A stretch of DNA of 64,000 nt from Yeosuana marina (GTDB taxonomy: Bacteria; Bacteroidota; Bacteroidia; Flavobacteriales; Flavobacteriaceae), in NCBI RefSeq assembly GCF_011762485.1, contig NZ_JAAKGI010000001.1, positions 511,962-575,961 on the forward strand, written 5' to 3'. The first letter of the stretch is position 1, and each line of letters starts with the position of its first letter. This document shows positions 1 to 9,459 of the stretch, one piece after another. A program made the translations under genes and the position numbers. The notes beneath the pieces were generated by a model that saw nothing but the letters and a program-made list of their open reading frames with translations, was not told the origin of the DNA and made no database searches.

Positions 1-725
1 AAATATGGCGTCAAAAAAACGCTAACGATAAAGGAAAAATTGTTGATTATAAAGTTGATGATGTTTCTCCAGATATGTCTTTTCTTGAAATGCTTGATGT
101 ATTAAATCAAGATCTTATAGATAAAAATGAAGAGCCTATAGCATTTGATCACGACTGTCGTGAAGGCATTTGTGGTATGTGTTCTATGTATATCAACGGA
201 CGTGCTCATGGCCCAGATACAAGTATTACGGTTTGTCAACTGCATATGCGTAGTTTTAAAGATGGAGATACTATTTATATAGAGCCATGGCGTGCTGCCG
301 CTTTCCCTGTAATTAAAGATTTAATTGTCGATAGAAGCGCATTTGATCGCATACAACAAGCTGGTGGTTTTATATCGGTTAACACCTCCGGAAATACTCA
401 AGATGCTAATGGTACTTTAATTTCAAAACATGCAGCTGATACGGCTATGGATGCCGCTACATGTATAGGCTGTGGTGCTTGCGTAGCAACATGTAAAAAC
501 TCAAGTGCTATGTTGTTTGTTGGTGCAAAAGTATCTCAATATGCATTGTTGCCACAAGGGCAAATTGAAGCTGCTGATCGTGTTCGTAATATGGTAGCTC
601 AAATGGATTTGGAAGGTTTTGGTAATTGCACCAATACTGGAGCTTGTGAAGTAGAGTGTCCTAAAGGAATAACATTAGAGAATATTGCTCGCATGAACAG
701 AGAATTAATGAAGGCAAGTATTTAG
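1..725 (+). CDS. sdhB: Succinate dehydrogenase/fumarate reductase iron-sulfur subunit (5' truncated)
   Basis: This is the electron-transfer subunit of respiratory complex II, carrying electrons between the flavoprotein subunit and the quinone site. The frame is open to the left edge, reading [18 protein letters not shown] before the first internal Met at 75, so the gene begins outside the window and 75 is not its start. A plant-type 2Fe-2S loop (CREGICGMC, then a fourth Cys) lies around 155-235. The [11 protein letters not shown] cluster motif lies near 462-500, and [12 protein letters not shown] near 627-665 binds the remaining cluster. The ending is intact and is followed by a terminator hairpin. 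Whether the enzyme runs as SdhB or FrdB cannot be told from this fragment. Confidence 0.93.
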   Translation, partial: IWRQKNANDKGKIVDYKVDDVSPDMSFLEMLDVLNQDLIDKNEEPIAFDHDCREGICGMCSMYINGRAHGPDTSITVCQLHMRSFKDGDTIYIEPWRAAAFPVIKDLIVDRSAFDRIQQAGGFISVNTSGNTQDANGTLISKHAADTAMDAATCIGCGACVATCKNSSAMLFVGAKVSQYALLPQGQIEAADRVRNMVAQMDLEGFGNCTNTGACEVECPKGITLENIARMNRELMKASI

Positions 726-753
726 GCATTCATTATAAAATACATAATAATCA

Positions 754-785
754 AAAAATCCCATGTATTTTCATGGGATTTTTAT
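754..785 (+). terminator. Rho-independent terminator after sdhB
   Basis: Perfect inverted repeat AAAAATCCCATG / CATGGGATTTTT with a 6-nt loop and a T-rich tail. It lies 28 bp after the sdhB stop and upstream of the M28 peptidase start, so it should separate the two transcripts. Confidence 0.85.
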
Positions 786-818
786 TTAGATTTGCCGTCC
801 ATTTTTAACAAGCCTTAA

Positions 819-1757
819 ATGCAATTGAAAATTAACTTTTATACAATATTATTTAGTTTAACGTTTATTTTTAACTACGGACAAAGTAATAATTCTCATA
901 CCCATAAAAATTCTGTTTCAGGACAGTTATTTAGCGAAGCATCCTTATTAAATCATATTAAAACACTATCATCTGATACGTTTGAAGGAAGACGCACAGG
1001 AACTAGAGGCGCTTTAAAGGCCAGGAAATATATTATTAATGAATTTAATAACCTGGGAGTTTTGCCCCTTATTGAGAATTACGAACAACCATTCTCATTC
1101 TCAGAAAAAGGCAAAAGCTATCAAGGAGTTAATATTTTGGGCTTGGTAAAGGGTACAGAATATCCTAATACATATATTGTTATTAGTGGTCACTATGATC
1201 ATGAAGGCATAAAAAATGGAGAAATTTATAATGGTGCCGATGATGATGCTTCGGGAGTAAGTGCCTTATTTAGTTTTGCCGAATATTTTAAATTAAACCC
1301 GCCAAAACACTCTATAATTTTAGCTGCTTTTGATGCAGAGGAATTAGGCTTACAGGGTTCAAAATATTTTGTAAATCATCCCAACATTTCTTTAAAAGCT
1401 ATCATGGTTAATTTAAACATGGACATGATTAGCAGAAGTGACACACATATATTGTATGCCGTTGGAACACGATACAATAAAACACTTAAATATTTAATTT
1501 CAAATTTTAAACAATCTGATGGTGCAAAACTGATTGCTGGTCATGATGGTCAAGATAACTTAGAGAATTGGACCTATTCATCTGATCATGCATCATTTTA
1601 TAAAAAAAGAATTCCTTTTATATATTTTGGTGTTGATGACCATGAAGACTATCATATGCCAACAGATGATTATGAGAGAATTCAACCTAAATTTTATATA
1701 GAATCTGTAAAAAATATCATATCAGTTTTTAAACAAATTGATGTGTTGAATTTTTAA
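819..1757 (+). CDS. Secreted M28-family zinc aminopeptidase
   Basis: Predicted exported co-catalytic zinc exopeptidase of family M28 that would trim N-terminal residues from peptides outside the inner membrane. Residues 1-21 form a signal peptide ending near YGQ. The metal and catalytic residues of the family are visible: GHYDHEG (His125, Asp127), GADDDASG (Asp142), DAEELG (Glu174/175), NMDM (Asp202) and the late His in EDYHMPTDD (about 279). At 312 residues it is a single catalytic domain without the C-terminal sorting domain often found in secreted Bacteroidota proteases. Its stop overlaps that of the convergent gene by about 3 bp. The substrate is unknown. Confidence 0.88.
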   Translation: MQLKINFYTILFSLTFIFNYGQSNNSHTHKNSVSGQLFSEASLLNHIKTLSSDTFEGRRTGTRGALKARKYIINEFNNLGVLPLIENYEQPFSFSEKGKSYQGVNILGLVKGTEYPNTYIVISGHYDHEGIKNGEIYNGADDDASGVSALFSFAEYFKLNPPKHSIILAAFDAEELGLQGSKYFVNHPNISLKAIMVNLNMDMISRSDTHILYAVGTRYNKTLKYLISNFKQSDGAKLIAGHDGQDNLENWTYSSDHASFYKKRIPFIYFGVDDHEDYHMPTDDYERIQPKFYIESVKNIISVFKQIDVLNF

Positions 1758-4700
1758 AAGTATGCTTTTAACTGAATGGTTCCAGTATGAATAGTTTTGC
1801 TCGTTTCAGTCTTTCTTCCAAAATAACTTAAGTTTAAATCTAGAAATTTAGTGAGTTTTTTTTGGGCCAATAAATTCCACGTAAAGTTTTTTCCTGGTTG
1901 TAGACCTTCTAACATTTGATACGAGACAGGAGAATTTGGATTCCCAATAAAATCATTCAAAAAATAATTGAGTTCACCATTAATAGCCACTTTTTGGTTG
2001 TTAGAAAAGGAGAAAGACATCCCGTATTTTTGTTGTTTTAAAGACTCTAAATCACCTATAGTATTCGAGGTTGAAGCATATTGAAAAAACACGTCAAAAC
2101 GATTATTATCATTAAACAAATAGGATAGCTTAGGGTTATAACGCTGTTTATTAAAGTTATAATTTTTACTTGAATAGTTCTCGCTTACACTTTTATTAGT
2201 GTCAAAATAAGCGGAGAGATCAAGCAACCAAGATTCTTGAATTTTATGATTGAAATTTAATTGGTGACTTTTCAAGCTATTTTTAATAAATCCTACCGAT
2301 AGAACGTTTTGAGATTGGTTGGATAAAAAGGTGTAAGATGTTGTATAATGTTGCTTGCCTCTATTAAAAAACAATACGTTTCTTAAGTTTAATTGTAGTC
2401 CAAGTTGATTATCTAAATTTGTTTTAAAAGGATTAATGTTAAAGTTATTGCCGTCTCTTTTGATTTTTCTATCAATTAAATAACTGGTTTGGTTGTAAAA
2501 GTGTGACCAAAATTTCTGGGATACATTCTTGCTAACAGACCATGAAGAAGGATTGATAGTTAAACTTTGACTCAACCTGTTTTGGTGTGTTTTTATAAAA
2601 ATTCTATTAGGTAACAAGACTCTTATAAATTTTCCCTGATCCTGAAATTGAGCTATTTCAAATTCTTCCAATTCTTGAATCCCATTGTTGTTATAATCAT
2701 TCCATGTGAAAGTGCCTTGACCAGGCTCAACCTCTACATAAGTAAAATCTTGTTGAGCTAGAGCACCAGAATTGGTTTCAAAAACAGTATTCCATTGTAT
2801 GAGTTGTTTAAAAAACTTTTGGTTGTATTGTAATCTTGAGTTTAACGATTGTTCATCAGCAATATCTGGATCTTCATGATTAAGAGTTCTATAATTAATA
2901 TATATAGACAGATTGGTGTTCTTGTTCTTTATAAGTTTAGAGTTTAAATAAAAGGTATTGGAGGTATTTACTTTTTGTAATTGATTGTTTCTTATACTAT
3001 CATTCACTCTGTTTTTATAGCCAATTTCAGCAAATACATTCGTGCTGTCTCCAATACCGTAAAAGACGTCGTACGATTTAAATTTCTGGCTCAAAGGCGT
3101 TAATTCCGAAGTAACAAGATTTTTTTGTTCATTATCTTCAATAGCTATTTTAGTACCTAACCAACTTTTATTGAAACTATACGTAATTCTGTTATAGGAT
3201 CTCAAAAATGATGAATTATTGATGTCTGATGAAGCTTTTAGGAAACTTGAGAATGATTGAATATTGAATTTGTTTAATTGTAAATTTATAGTAGCAACCT
3301 GCCTGTTTCCATTAAAGTTTTCCGAATACCCCAAATGCTCAAATTCATATGAAACACTCCCTTTTTTAGAGTGATTTAATAATAGCCCGGTTGTGAATAA
3401 TTGTTGATTTCCAAGAGGGTTTTCAATATTCCAATCACGATTGAATTCTGCCTTGTACAAGCGTTCAATCGTTTTAAAATTCTTTTGAATATAATCAATA
3501 TCAGCGAATACATTTAAGTTCCAAAGGCTGTCGTTTTTTACAATGCTTTGTGTTATTTTGAGTTTTCCAGCGAAGCCATTGTTATTAGCATCGTCAAGAT
3601 TAGAAAATAAGTTGAGGTCATTTTTGCTTCCTGCAGCTTCAAAATCAAGCCTTGTTTTTTCAGTTGGATGATAACTCCCATTTACCACCGCAAGTTGAAG
3701 TTTTGTTGGCGCAATCAACTGAACAATAGGTGCGTAATTTCCTTGCGGAATCCCTCCAACAGGTTCTATATAATCATAAATATTAGAAATGGCATTGATG
3801 CTACTTAATATGTAATTACCTTGATTGGCACCAACCAAACTAAAGGTAACACGGTACAAAACATCATCTGGATTATTAGAAAACACAAAGGCTTCTTTAC
3901 CATTAATGAGCTCTTTTTTGTATAAAATCCGATTGTCATTTAATGTTTCTTGAACTTCAGAAGGCGCTACCATTAATGATGTGTTATCTCCGGCATTTGC
4001 GAGTATTTGAACTTGTTCCTGAGACAGATTTTGTTGTAAGGGTTGGTTTTTAGCATCATTTTCTGAATAAACAGAAACCCCCAAATCAATTTTATTGCTT
4101 TCATAAGTGGCACCGCCGTAAGCCACCAAACGTGAATAATTACGTTCGCTATATTGATAATCGACTGTAATTCGCATTTCAGACGTAATAGGAAACGTCG
4201 AATTAAAAATGATTTCACCTGCATTGTAATCAATAATATAATCTTCATCTTCACCACGTTTTAACGCAACGCCATTAACGTAAACCGTTTCACTTCCCGA
4301 AACAATAAGCACATACAATTCGCCATTTTGTCCTTGAAGTTTGTAAGGCCCTTGATTGCCTTCCTGAGCCGTAAACTGACTTCGAGTAAATTGTCCTCTT
4401 ACCAAGGCTCCAGCAGCAAATAAATTGGTTTTAGTGTCTTCATTTCCCAAATTGACATTAACCATAAGTCCTTGAACACGTTTTGAAAAATTGCCAAAAT
4501 AAGAGTTGGTTTTTATTAAATCAATATCGCCTGCACGTACATTCCACTGGTCACTATACAACTCAATAAACACCTGGTCAAATTCATCCAAACGTTGCGA
4601 ATACCCACTTTCCTGTAATGGAATATTAGCGTCTTGTATGGAGGCGCGTAAGGATACTTTATCATTTAATTTTCCTGTAATTTGAAGATCTAATTGACTA

Positions 4701-5164
4701 TTTAAAACAGAATTTTGATTATTACCAATAGTAACTCCTCGCGAAATACTTCCCGAGGTGGTCAACCCATCAAAAGGAACAAAATTTGATTCTTGATTGC
4801 TTTGAGATAGTTTGTATAGTGTTTGGCTATTATCATTATTTTTAACGATAATTTTATCATCTAACTGTTGATAGGTTTTGGTTAAAAAATCGGGAAATTT
4901 AAGATAATTAATGATGATAGAATCTGTTGCAACTGGTTTTTTAAAAGTTAAAATTGCTTTAGGAAAATCAACGCTATAATGTGATTCATCAATAAATAAA
5001 CCATCTGTTGTTTTAATTGAAAAGTAATTGGGGTTAATACTAACACTATCAATTGCAATGGTATCATTTACAGCAACTTTTTTAGTTCTATAATTAGAAT
5101 TATGGTTTTGAGCCAATGCACAAAATCCCATAAAAAAGATAACAAGGAAGCTGGTAAATTTCAT
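1754..5164 (-). CDS. Large predicted outer-membrane/surface protein, function unknown
   Basis: A 1136-residue protein with a clear signal peptide (MKFTSFLVIFFMGFCALAQ). An N-terminal Ig-like or beta-rich part is followed by GSISRGVTIGNNQNSVLNS (about 140-160) and a segment reading YVNGVALKRGEDEDYIIDYN (about 295-315). The second half is a long run of alternating polar/hydrophobic strands ending in aromatic Phe (QLKAYF), as expected of an outer-membrane beta-barrel. The IDYNAGEI-type repeat reminds me of pieces seen in SprA-like gliding/T9SS surface proteins, but SprA is about twice as long, so this is only a resemblance. It is transcribed alone, divergently from xth. I do not recognise a characterised homologue. 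Confidence 0.75.
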   Translation of the reverse strand: MKFTSFLVIFFMGFCALAQNHNSNYRTKKVAVNDTIAIDSVSINPNYFSIKTTDGLFIDESHYSVDFPKAILTFKKPVATDSIIINYLKFPDFLTKTYQQLDDKIIVKNNDNSQTLYKLSQSNQESNFVPFDGLTTSGSISRGVTIGNNQNSVLNSQLDLQITGKLNDKVSLRASIQDANIPLQESGYSQRLDEFDQVFIELYSDQWNVRAGDIDLIKTNSYFGNFSKRVQGLMVNVNLGNEDTKTNLFAAGALVRGQFTRSQFTAQEGNQGPYKLQGQNGELYVLIVSGSETVYVNGVALKRGEDEDYIIDYNAGEIIFNSTFPITSEMRITVDYQYSERNYSRLVAYGGATYESNKIDLGVSVYSENDAKNQPLQQNLSQEQVQILANAGDNTSLMVAPSEVQETLNDNRILYKKELINGKEAFVFSNNPDDVLYRVTFSLVGANQGNYILSSINAISNIYDYIEPVGGIPQGNYAPIVQLIAPTKLQLAVVNGSYHPTEKTRLDFEAAGSKNDLNLFSNLDDANNNGFAGKLKITQSIVKNDSLWNLNVFADIDYIQKNFKTIERLYKAEFNRDWNIENPLGNQQLFTTGLLLNHSKKGSVSYEFEHLGYSENFNGNRQVATINLQLNKFNIQSFSSFLKASSDINNSSFLRSYNRITYSFNKSWLGTKIAIEDNEQKNLVTSELTPLSQKFKSYDVFYGIGDSTNVFAEIGYKNRVNDSIRNNQLQKVNTSNTFYLNSKLIKNKNTNLSIYINYRTLNHEDPDIADEQSLNSRLQYNQKFFKQLIQWNTVFETNSGALAQQDFTYVEVEPGQGTFTWNDYNNNGIQELEEFEIAQFQDQGKFIRVLLPNRIFIKTHQNRLSQSLTINPSSWSVSKNVSQKFWSHFYNQTSYLIDRKIKRDGNNFNINPFKTNLDNQLGLQLNLRNVLFFNRGKQHYTTSYTFLSNQSQNVLSVGFIKNSLKSHQLNFNHKIQESWLLDLSAYFDTNKSVSENYSSKNYNFNKQRYNPKLSYLFNDNNRFDVFFQYASTSNTIGDLESLKQQKYGMSFSFSNNQKVAINGELNYFLNDFIGNPNSPVSYQMLEGLQPGKNFTWNLLAQKKLTKFLDLNLSYFGRKTETSKTIHTGTIQLKAYF

Positions 5165-5272
5165 CTGATACTTAAACTACAAATCGTTTAAAATATTTTG
5201 TTAATAGTTTTCGTTAAAAGTGCTTTAAAATAATAGTGTAAAAGTAACGCATTATTTATTTTAGCTGAAATT

Positions 5273-5298
5273 AACTCACTTTTTGTAAAAAGTGAGTT
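5273..5298. promoter_or_regulatory. 12-bp perfect palindrome in the divergent promoter region
   Basis: AACTCACTTTTT and AAAAAGTGAGTT are separated by only GT. The palindrome sits 44 bp before the exonuclease III start and 109 bp before the divergent surface-protein start. It is not at the 3' end of any gene, so an operator or leader hairpin is more likely than a terminator. No known regulator motif was recognised. Confidence 0.45.
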
Positions 5299-5341
5299 GT
5301 ACCAATAAAAGGGGGGAACGCACAATAATGTATTACAAATA

Positions 5342-6106
5342 ATGAAGATAATCTCATATAACGTCAATGGTATCAGAGCAGCCATAAACAAAGGATTTTT
5401 AGATTGGTTAAAAAGTGCCAATCCAGATGTTGTTTGCTTGCAAGAAATCAAAGCCTTAAAAGAACAATTAGATTTAAATCTTTTTGTTGAGGCAGGATAC
5501 AAATACAACTATTGGTTCAGCGCTCAAAAAAAAGGGTATAGTGGTGTGGCTATTTTAAGTAAAATTGAGCCTAATCATGTTGAATATGGCACGGGAATTG
5601 AGTCAATGGATTTCGAAGGGAGAAACCTTCGGGCAGATTTTGATGGGGTCTCGGTAATGAGTTTGTATTTGCCATCTGGAACCAATGATGCGCGCTTAGA
5701 TCATAAACTGGAATACATGGATATGTTTCAAGACTATATCAATAAACTTAAAAAAGACATACCTAATTTAATTATTTGTGGCGATTACAATATCTGTCAT
5801 GAAGAAATTGATATCCATAACCCTAAAGGACTAAGTAACGTTTCTGGTTTTTTACCTGTAGAGCGCGAATGGATAGGAGACTTTATTGATAGTGGTTTTA
5901 TTGATTCGTTTAGGTATCTTAATAAAGAGCCAAATAATTATACATGGTGGAGTTATCGTGCTAATTCAAGAGCCAATAATAAAGGTTGGCGATTAGATTA
6001 TGCAATGGTTGCAAATCCATTACAAGAAAACATTAAAAGAGCCGTTATACTATCTAACGCAGTGCATAGCGATCATTGCCCCATTTTAGTAGAAATAGAA
6101 AAATAA
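5342..6106 (+). CDS. xth: Exodeoxyribonuclease III
   Basis: AP endonuclease and 3'-5' exonuclease of the EEP superfamily, used in base-excision repair in the cytoplasm. The active-site set is present: Asn7 (SYNVNGIRAA), Glu35 (CLQEIK), the GDYNICHEEIDIHNPK block with catalytic Asp and Asn (about 146-162), the WWSYR segment, RLDY, and the terminal SDHCPI Asp-His pair. Length (254) is typical for ExoA/Xth. The start is an ATG with no Shine-Dalgarno. Only 31 bp separate it from the OmpA-like gene, with no terminator between, so they may be co-transcribed. Confidence 0.95.
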   Translation: MKIISYNVNGIRAAINKGFLDWLKSANPDVVCLQEIKALKEQLDLNLFVEAGYKYNYWFSAQKKGYSGVAILSKIEPNHVEYGTGIESMDFEGRNLRADFDGVSVMSLYLPSGTNDARLDHKLEYMDMFQDYINKLKKDIPNLIICGDYNICHEEIDIHNPKGLSNVSGFLPVEREWIGDFIDSGFIDSFRYLNKEPNNYTWWSYRANSRANNKGWRLDYAMVANPLQENIKRAVILSNAVHSDHCPILVEIEK

Positions 6107-6137
6107 AAAAAGCAAACCTTAAAACAGAACGTTTAAA

Positions 6138-7097
6138 ATGATTAAAAAAATCTCATTACTAGTATTAACATTTGTACTTCTTAGTTCATGTGTATCTCCC
6201 AAAATTTATAAAGAGTTAGAAGGAAAATATAATAACTTAAAACAAGAAAACAGAAAGCTTTCCGATGAAAACGACATGCTTTTAAGTGCTAAAACAGCGG
6301 CTGAAAATGAATTAGATCAACTTCAATCTGCTTATGATAAAGCGGTTGCGGAACGAGACAAACTTCAAAGTGATTATAATGCCACCAAAGCTAATTATGA
6401 CGCATTGAAGGATTCTTATGATGCTTTAGAAAAAAATAGTTCGGCAGCCATTGCAGCCAATTCTCAAAAAAACAGAGAATTGTTAGCACAGTTGGAGGCT
6501 AAAGAGCAAGCCTTAGCAGCAGAGAACCAACGCCTAGAGAAACTTAAAAAAGAATTGGAAGATCGATCGAATCGTGTGGCAGATTTAGAAAAAGTAATAG
6601 CCGATAAAGATGCGGCAATGACAGCTTTAAAAGAGGCTATTTCCAGAGCGTTAACAGATTTTGAAGGCAAAGGATTGACTGTTGAGCAACGTGATGGTAA
6701 AGTATATGTTTCTATGGAAAACAAACTGTTATTTAGTTCAGGAAGTTGGGCTGTTGGAACAGAAGGAAGACGTGCGGTAAAACAATTAGGAAGTGTATTA
6801 GGACAAAACCCTGATATAGCGGTTTTAATTGAAGGCCATACCGATAATGTGCCATACCAAGGGAATGCCCAATTAAGTGGCAATTGGGATTTATCTACCA
6901 AAAGAGCAACAGCAATTGTTAATATTTTACAAGAAAACCCAGCTATTAATCCTGAGAACTTAACGGCTGCAGGACGAGGTGAATTTGCTCCTGTTGCTAC
7001 CAATGATACTCCTGAGGGTAGAGCTAAAAATAGACGGATTGAAGTTATTTTAACACCTAAGTTAGATGAATTGTCTAAATTATTAAATGATAATTAA
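6138..7097 (+). CDS. OmpA-family lipoprotein with coiled-coil stalk
   Basis: Predicted outer-membrane lipoprotein that ties the membrane to peptidoglycan. The SpII lipobox LSSC places the lipidated Cys at residue 18. Residues about 20-170 are a charged coiled coil rich in KLQSDY/ALKDSYDAL heptads. The C-terminal OmpA-like domain (about 190-305) has the peptidoglycan-binding signature EGHTDNVPY, LSTKRATAIV and GRAKNRRIEVI. This layout (lipobox, long coiled coil, OmpA domain) matches the Bacteroidota OmpA/MotB-type structural lipoproteins. It is followed by a strong terminator. Confidence 0.9.
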   Translation: MIKKISLLVLTFVLLSSCVSPKIYKELEGKYNNLKQENRKLSDENDMLLSAKTAAENELDQLQSAYDKAVAERDKLQSDYNATKANYDALKDSYDALEKNSSAAIAANSQKNRELLAQLEAKEQALAAENQRLEKLKKELEDRSNRVADLEKVIADKDAAMTALKEAISRALTDFEGKGLTVEQRDGKVYVSMENKLLFSSGSWAVGTEGRRAVKQLGSVLGQNPDIAVLIEGHTDNVPYQGNAQLSGNWDLSTKRATAIVNILQENPAINPENLTAAGRGEFAPVATNDTPEGRAKNRRIEVILTPKLDELSKLLNDN

Positions 7098-7157
7098 GAA
7101 ACATCATTGCGAAGATACTCTTTGTAATAATAGAGTTCTTTAGTTAACAAAGTTTTA

Positions 7158-7194
7158 AACCTTTCAGAGAAATAGAATCTGAAAGGTTTTTTTA
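7158..7194 (+). terminator. Rho-independent terminator after the OmpA lipoprotein gene
   Basis: AACCTTTCAGA / TCTGAAAGGTT stem (11 bp, 9-nt loop) followed by a T-tract. It lies 60 bp after the stop codon and 36 bp before the next start. Confidence 0.88.
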
Positions 7195-7229
7195 TCTTTA
7201 AGCTTTTAAAAAAAAAGTTAAAAATTGTT

Positions 7230-8270
7230 ATGAAATACACAACACTTCCAAATAGTGATATAAAAGTTAGTAAAATTTGCTTAGGGACTATGACTTGGGG
7301 CAATCAAAATACCGAAGCAGAAGGTCACGAGCAGATGGATTATGCCGTTGAACATGGTGTTAATTTTTTTGATACCGCTGAAATGTACCCTGTTCCGGCA
7401 AACCCTGAAACACAGGGAAGAACGAGTAAGATTATTGGTACTTGGTTTAAAAAAACTGGTAATAGAGATAAGGTTGTTTTAGCAAGTAAAATTATTGGTC
7501 GCTCAAGTGATTATTCAGCTCATATTAGAACAACAGGACTTACGTCCGAATCAATTAAAGAAGCAATTGATAAAGAGTTACAACGCTTACAGACTGATTA
7601 TATTGATCTGTATCAAATTCATTGGCCAGAACGTTTAACCAATACATTTGGTATAAGGGACTACAAACATGACCCTAGTGATGAATGGAAAGATAATTTT
7701 AATGAGGTGTTACATGCACTAGATGAACAAATTCAAGCGGGAAAAATTCGTCATGTAGGCATGTCTAACGAAAAAGCGTGGGGTGCCATGCGGTATATGG
7801 AAGAATCAAAAACTCATAAATTACCACGAATGAGTACCATTCAAAATGCTTATTCTTTAATTAACAGGGTGTTTGAAGGCGATATGGCTGAAGTATCTAT
7901 TAGAGAAAACATTGGGTTACTAGCTTATTCGCCTATGGCATTTGGAGTACTTTCCGGGAAGTATATTAAGGGAATAGCAGGGGATGATGCCAGATTGAAA
8001 TTGTATCCAAGATTTGCACGATATAGCAGTGAGCAATCTACAGAGGCTACAAAGCGTTACTTAAAAATAGCAGAAGATAATAATATGACTTTGGCTCAAA
8101 TGAGTTTAGCTTTCGTAAACCAGCAGCCATTTCTAACCAGTAATATTATTGGTGCGTCCAAAATGGAGCAGTTAAAAGAAAACATTGATAGTATTGATAT
8201 TACATTGAATGAAAATATATTAGAGCAAATTAATGCGGTACATGCTGTGATTCCTAATCCGGCACCTTAG
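7230..8270 (+). CDS. Tas-like aldo/keto reductase
   Basis: NADP(H)-dependent aldo-keto reductase of the Tas/YajO branch. The (beta/alpha)8 catalytic tetrad is visible as Asp48 and Tyr53 (FFDTAEMYPVP), Lys87 (LASKI) and His131 (YQIHWPE). The AEMYPVPxxPETQG segment and the length of 346 match E. coli Tas closely. The C-terminal cofactor-binding part carries GASKMEQLKENI. The physiological substrate is unknown; family members reduce a range of aldehydes and ketones. The gene stands alone between two terminators. Confidence 0.9.
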   Translation: MKYTTLPNSDIKVSKICLGTMTWGNQNTEAEGHEQMDYAVEHGVNFFDTAEMYPVPANPETQGRTSKIIGTWFKKTGNRDKVVLASKIIGRSSDYSAHIRTTGLTSESIKEAIDKELQRLQTDYIDLYQIHWPERLTNTFGIRDYKHDPSDEWKDNFNEVLHALDEQIQAGKIRHVGMSNEKAWGAMRYMEESKTHKLPRMSTIQNAYSLINRVFEGDMAEVSIRENIGLLAYSPMAFGVLSGKYIKGIAGDDARLKLYPRFARYSSEQSTEATKRYLKIAEDNNMTLAQMSLAFVNQQPFLTSNIIGASKMEQLKENIDSIDITLNENILEQINAVHAVIPNPAP

Positions 8271-8310
8271 TTTTTGTCATCTCTACTCAGGTATAATCTT
8301 TATAAAAGAC

Positions 8311-8346
8311 AAAACCCCTTACTTTCAAAAAGCAAGGGGTTTTTGA
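8311..8346 (+). terminator. Rho-independent terminator after the aldo/keto reductase gene
   Basis: AAAACCCCTT / AAGGGGTTTT stem with a 13-nt loop and a T-rich end, 40 bp after the stop. Confidence 0.85.
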
Positions 8347-8475
8347 TTATTTCATCAGTATTAAAAGCAGTGTTTAAAAAAATTATTTGAATAAGTAGCT
8401 GAAAAATATTTATTTGAAATATTGAAATTATATGTAAATTGACGCACAAATTCATGTAATTAATTTGATAGTAAT

Positions 8476-9375
8476 ATGAAATGGCAAGGTAGAAGACGAA
8501 GTTCTAATGTTGAAGACCGCAGAGGGCAGAGTAGTTCTGGTCAAGGAATTGGTGGGTTTAACCCATCATTATTAATGCCTTTAATTAGAATTCTTTTTTC
8601 TAAAGTAGGACTTTTTATTGTTGGAGCATTTTTAGTTATTTCTTTAGTAATGGGCAAAAATCCGTTGTCTTTAATTAGTCAGTTTTTAAGTGGTGGACCA
8701 ATACAGACAGAATCATCTACAAGCTATGAGCCAACAGCTAAAGATGAAGAATTAGCTGATTTCAGTGCGACTATTTTAGCAAATACCGAGGATGTTTGGA
8801 ACAAACTTTTAGATAATTATAGAGAGCCAACCTTAGTGCTTTTTACTGGTTCGGTGTCGTCTGCATGTGGGTCTGCTTCTAGTTCTACGGGACCTTTTTA
8901 TTGTCCGGGTGATGAAAAGTTATATTTAGATTTAAGTTTTTTTGACGACATGGAACGTCAGTTAAACGCGCCAGGAGATTTTGCGCAAGCCTATGTGATT
9001 GCTCATGAGGTTGGGCATCATATTCAAAAAATAATGGGAACTACTGCTAAAATGGAGCGATTAAGAGGACAAGTTAGTCAGACGGAATATAATAAATACT
9101 CGGTTAGACTAGAACTTCAGGCCGATTTTCTTGCAGGAGTTTGGGCGCATTATTCTCAAGAAATGACACGAATGATGGAGTCTGGTGATCTTGAGGAAGC
9201 TTTAAATGCAGCTAACGCTATAGGTGACGACCGTTTGCAAAAGCAATCCAGTGGAAGGGTAGTTCCAGACTCTTTTACTCATGGAACGTCTGCACAACGC
9301 ATGCGATGGTTTAAAAAAGGATTTGATACAGGAGATTTATCTCAGGGTGATACGTTTAGCGCTACTTCGTTATAA
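8476..9375 (+). CDS. Membrane-anchored neutral zinc metallopeptidase (YpfJ family)
   Basis: The N-terminus MKWQGRRRSSNVEDRRG followed by a Gly/Ser-rich linker and one membrane segment (about 35-58) is the hallmark of the YpfJ/Zn_peptidase (PF04228) family. The catalytic HEVGHH motif gives His177, Glu178 and His181. The downstream LQADFLAGVWAHY carries the third ligand region, and the C-terminal THGTSAQRMRWFKKGFD block is conserved. Length (299) is usual. The catalytic domain is predicted to face the periplasm. The substrate is not known. Confidence 0.9.
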   Translation: MKWQGRRRSSNVEDRRGQSSSGQGIGGFNPSLLMPLIRILFSKVGLFIVGAFLVISLVMGKNPLSLISQFLSGGPIQTESSTSYEPTAKDEELADFSATILANTEDVWNKLLDNYREPTLVLFTGSVSSACGSASSSTGPFYCPGDEKLYLDLSFFDDMERQLNAPGDFAQAYVIAHEVGHHIQKIMGTTAKMERLRGQVSQTEYNKYSVRLELQADFLAGVWAHYSQEMTRMMESGDLEEALNAANAIGDDRLQKQSSGRVVPDSFTHGTSAQRMRWFKKGFDTGDLSQGDTFSATSL

Positions 9376-9423
9376 AGGTTCTTTCTTGAAATATTTAGAT
9401 TTGCTATGTCTTGTAATGAGTTA

Positions 9424-9456
9424 CACTAAGCTTGAGCTTAGCGTTAGTGGGGGAAG
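9424..9456. repeat. Hairpin repeat, left copy
   Basis: CACTAAGC, TTGA, GCTTAGCGTTAGTGGGG is an imperfect palindrome. CTAAGC/GCTTAG and CACTAA/TTAGTG can pair alternatively. A near-identical sequence in inverted orientation lies at 10454-10482, so the two copies bracket the two lipoprotein genes at 9460-10353. The right arm abuts the 3' end of the first lipoprotein gene. Confidence 0.7.
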
Positions 9457-9459
9457 TAG

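Noticed and set aside
3973..4257. 94-residue frame inside the large surface protein gene, same strand, other frame
   Set aside because: Low-complexity composition, no start signal, fully contained in a convincing gene.
5188..5508. 106-residue minus-strand frame over the xth start
   Set aside because: Overlaps the divergent promoter region and the conserved xth N-terminus; no motif.
6464..7003. 179-residue frame antisense to the OmpA lipoprotein gene
   Set aside because: It lies wholly within a well-supported gene on the other strand and shows no family motif; a shadow frame.
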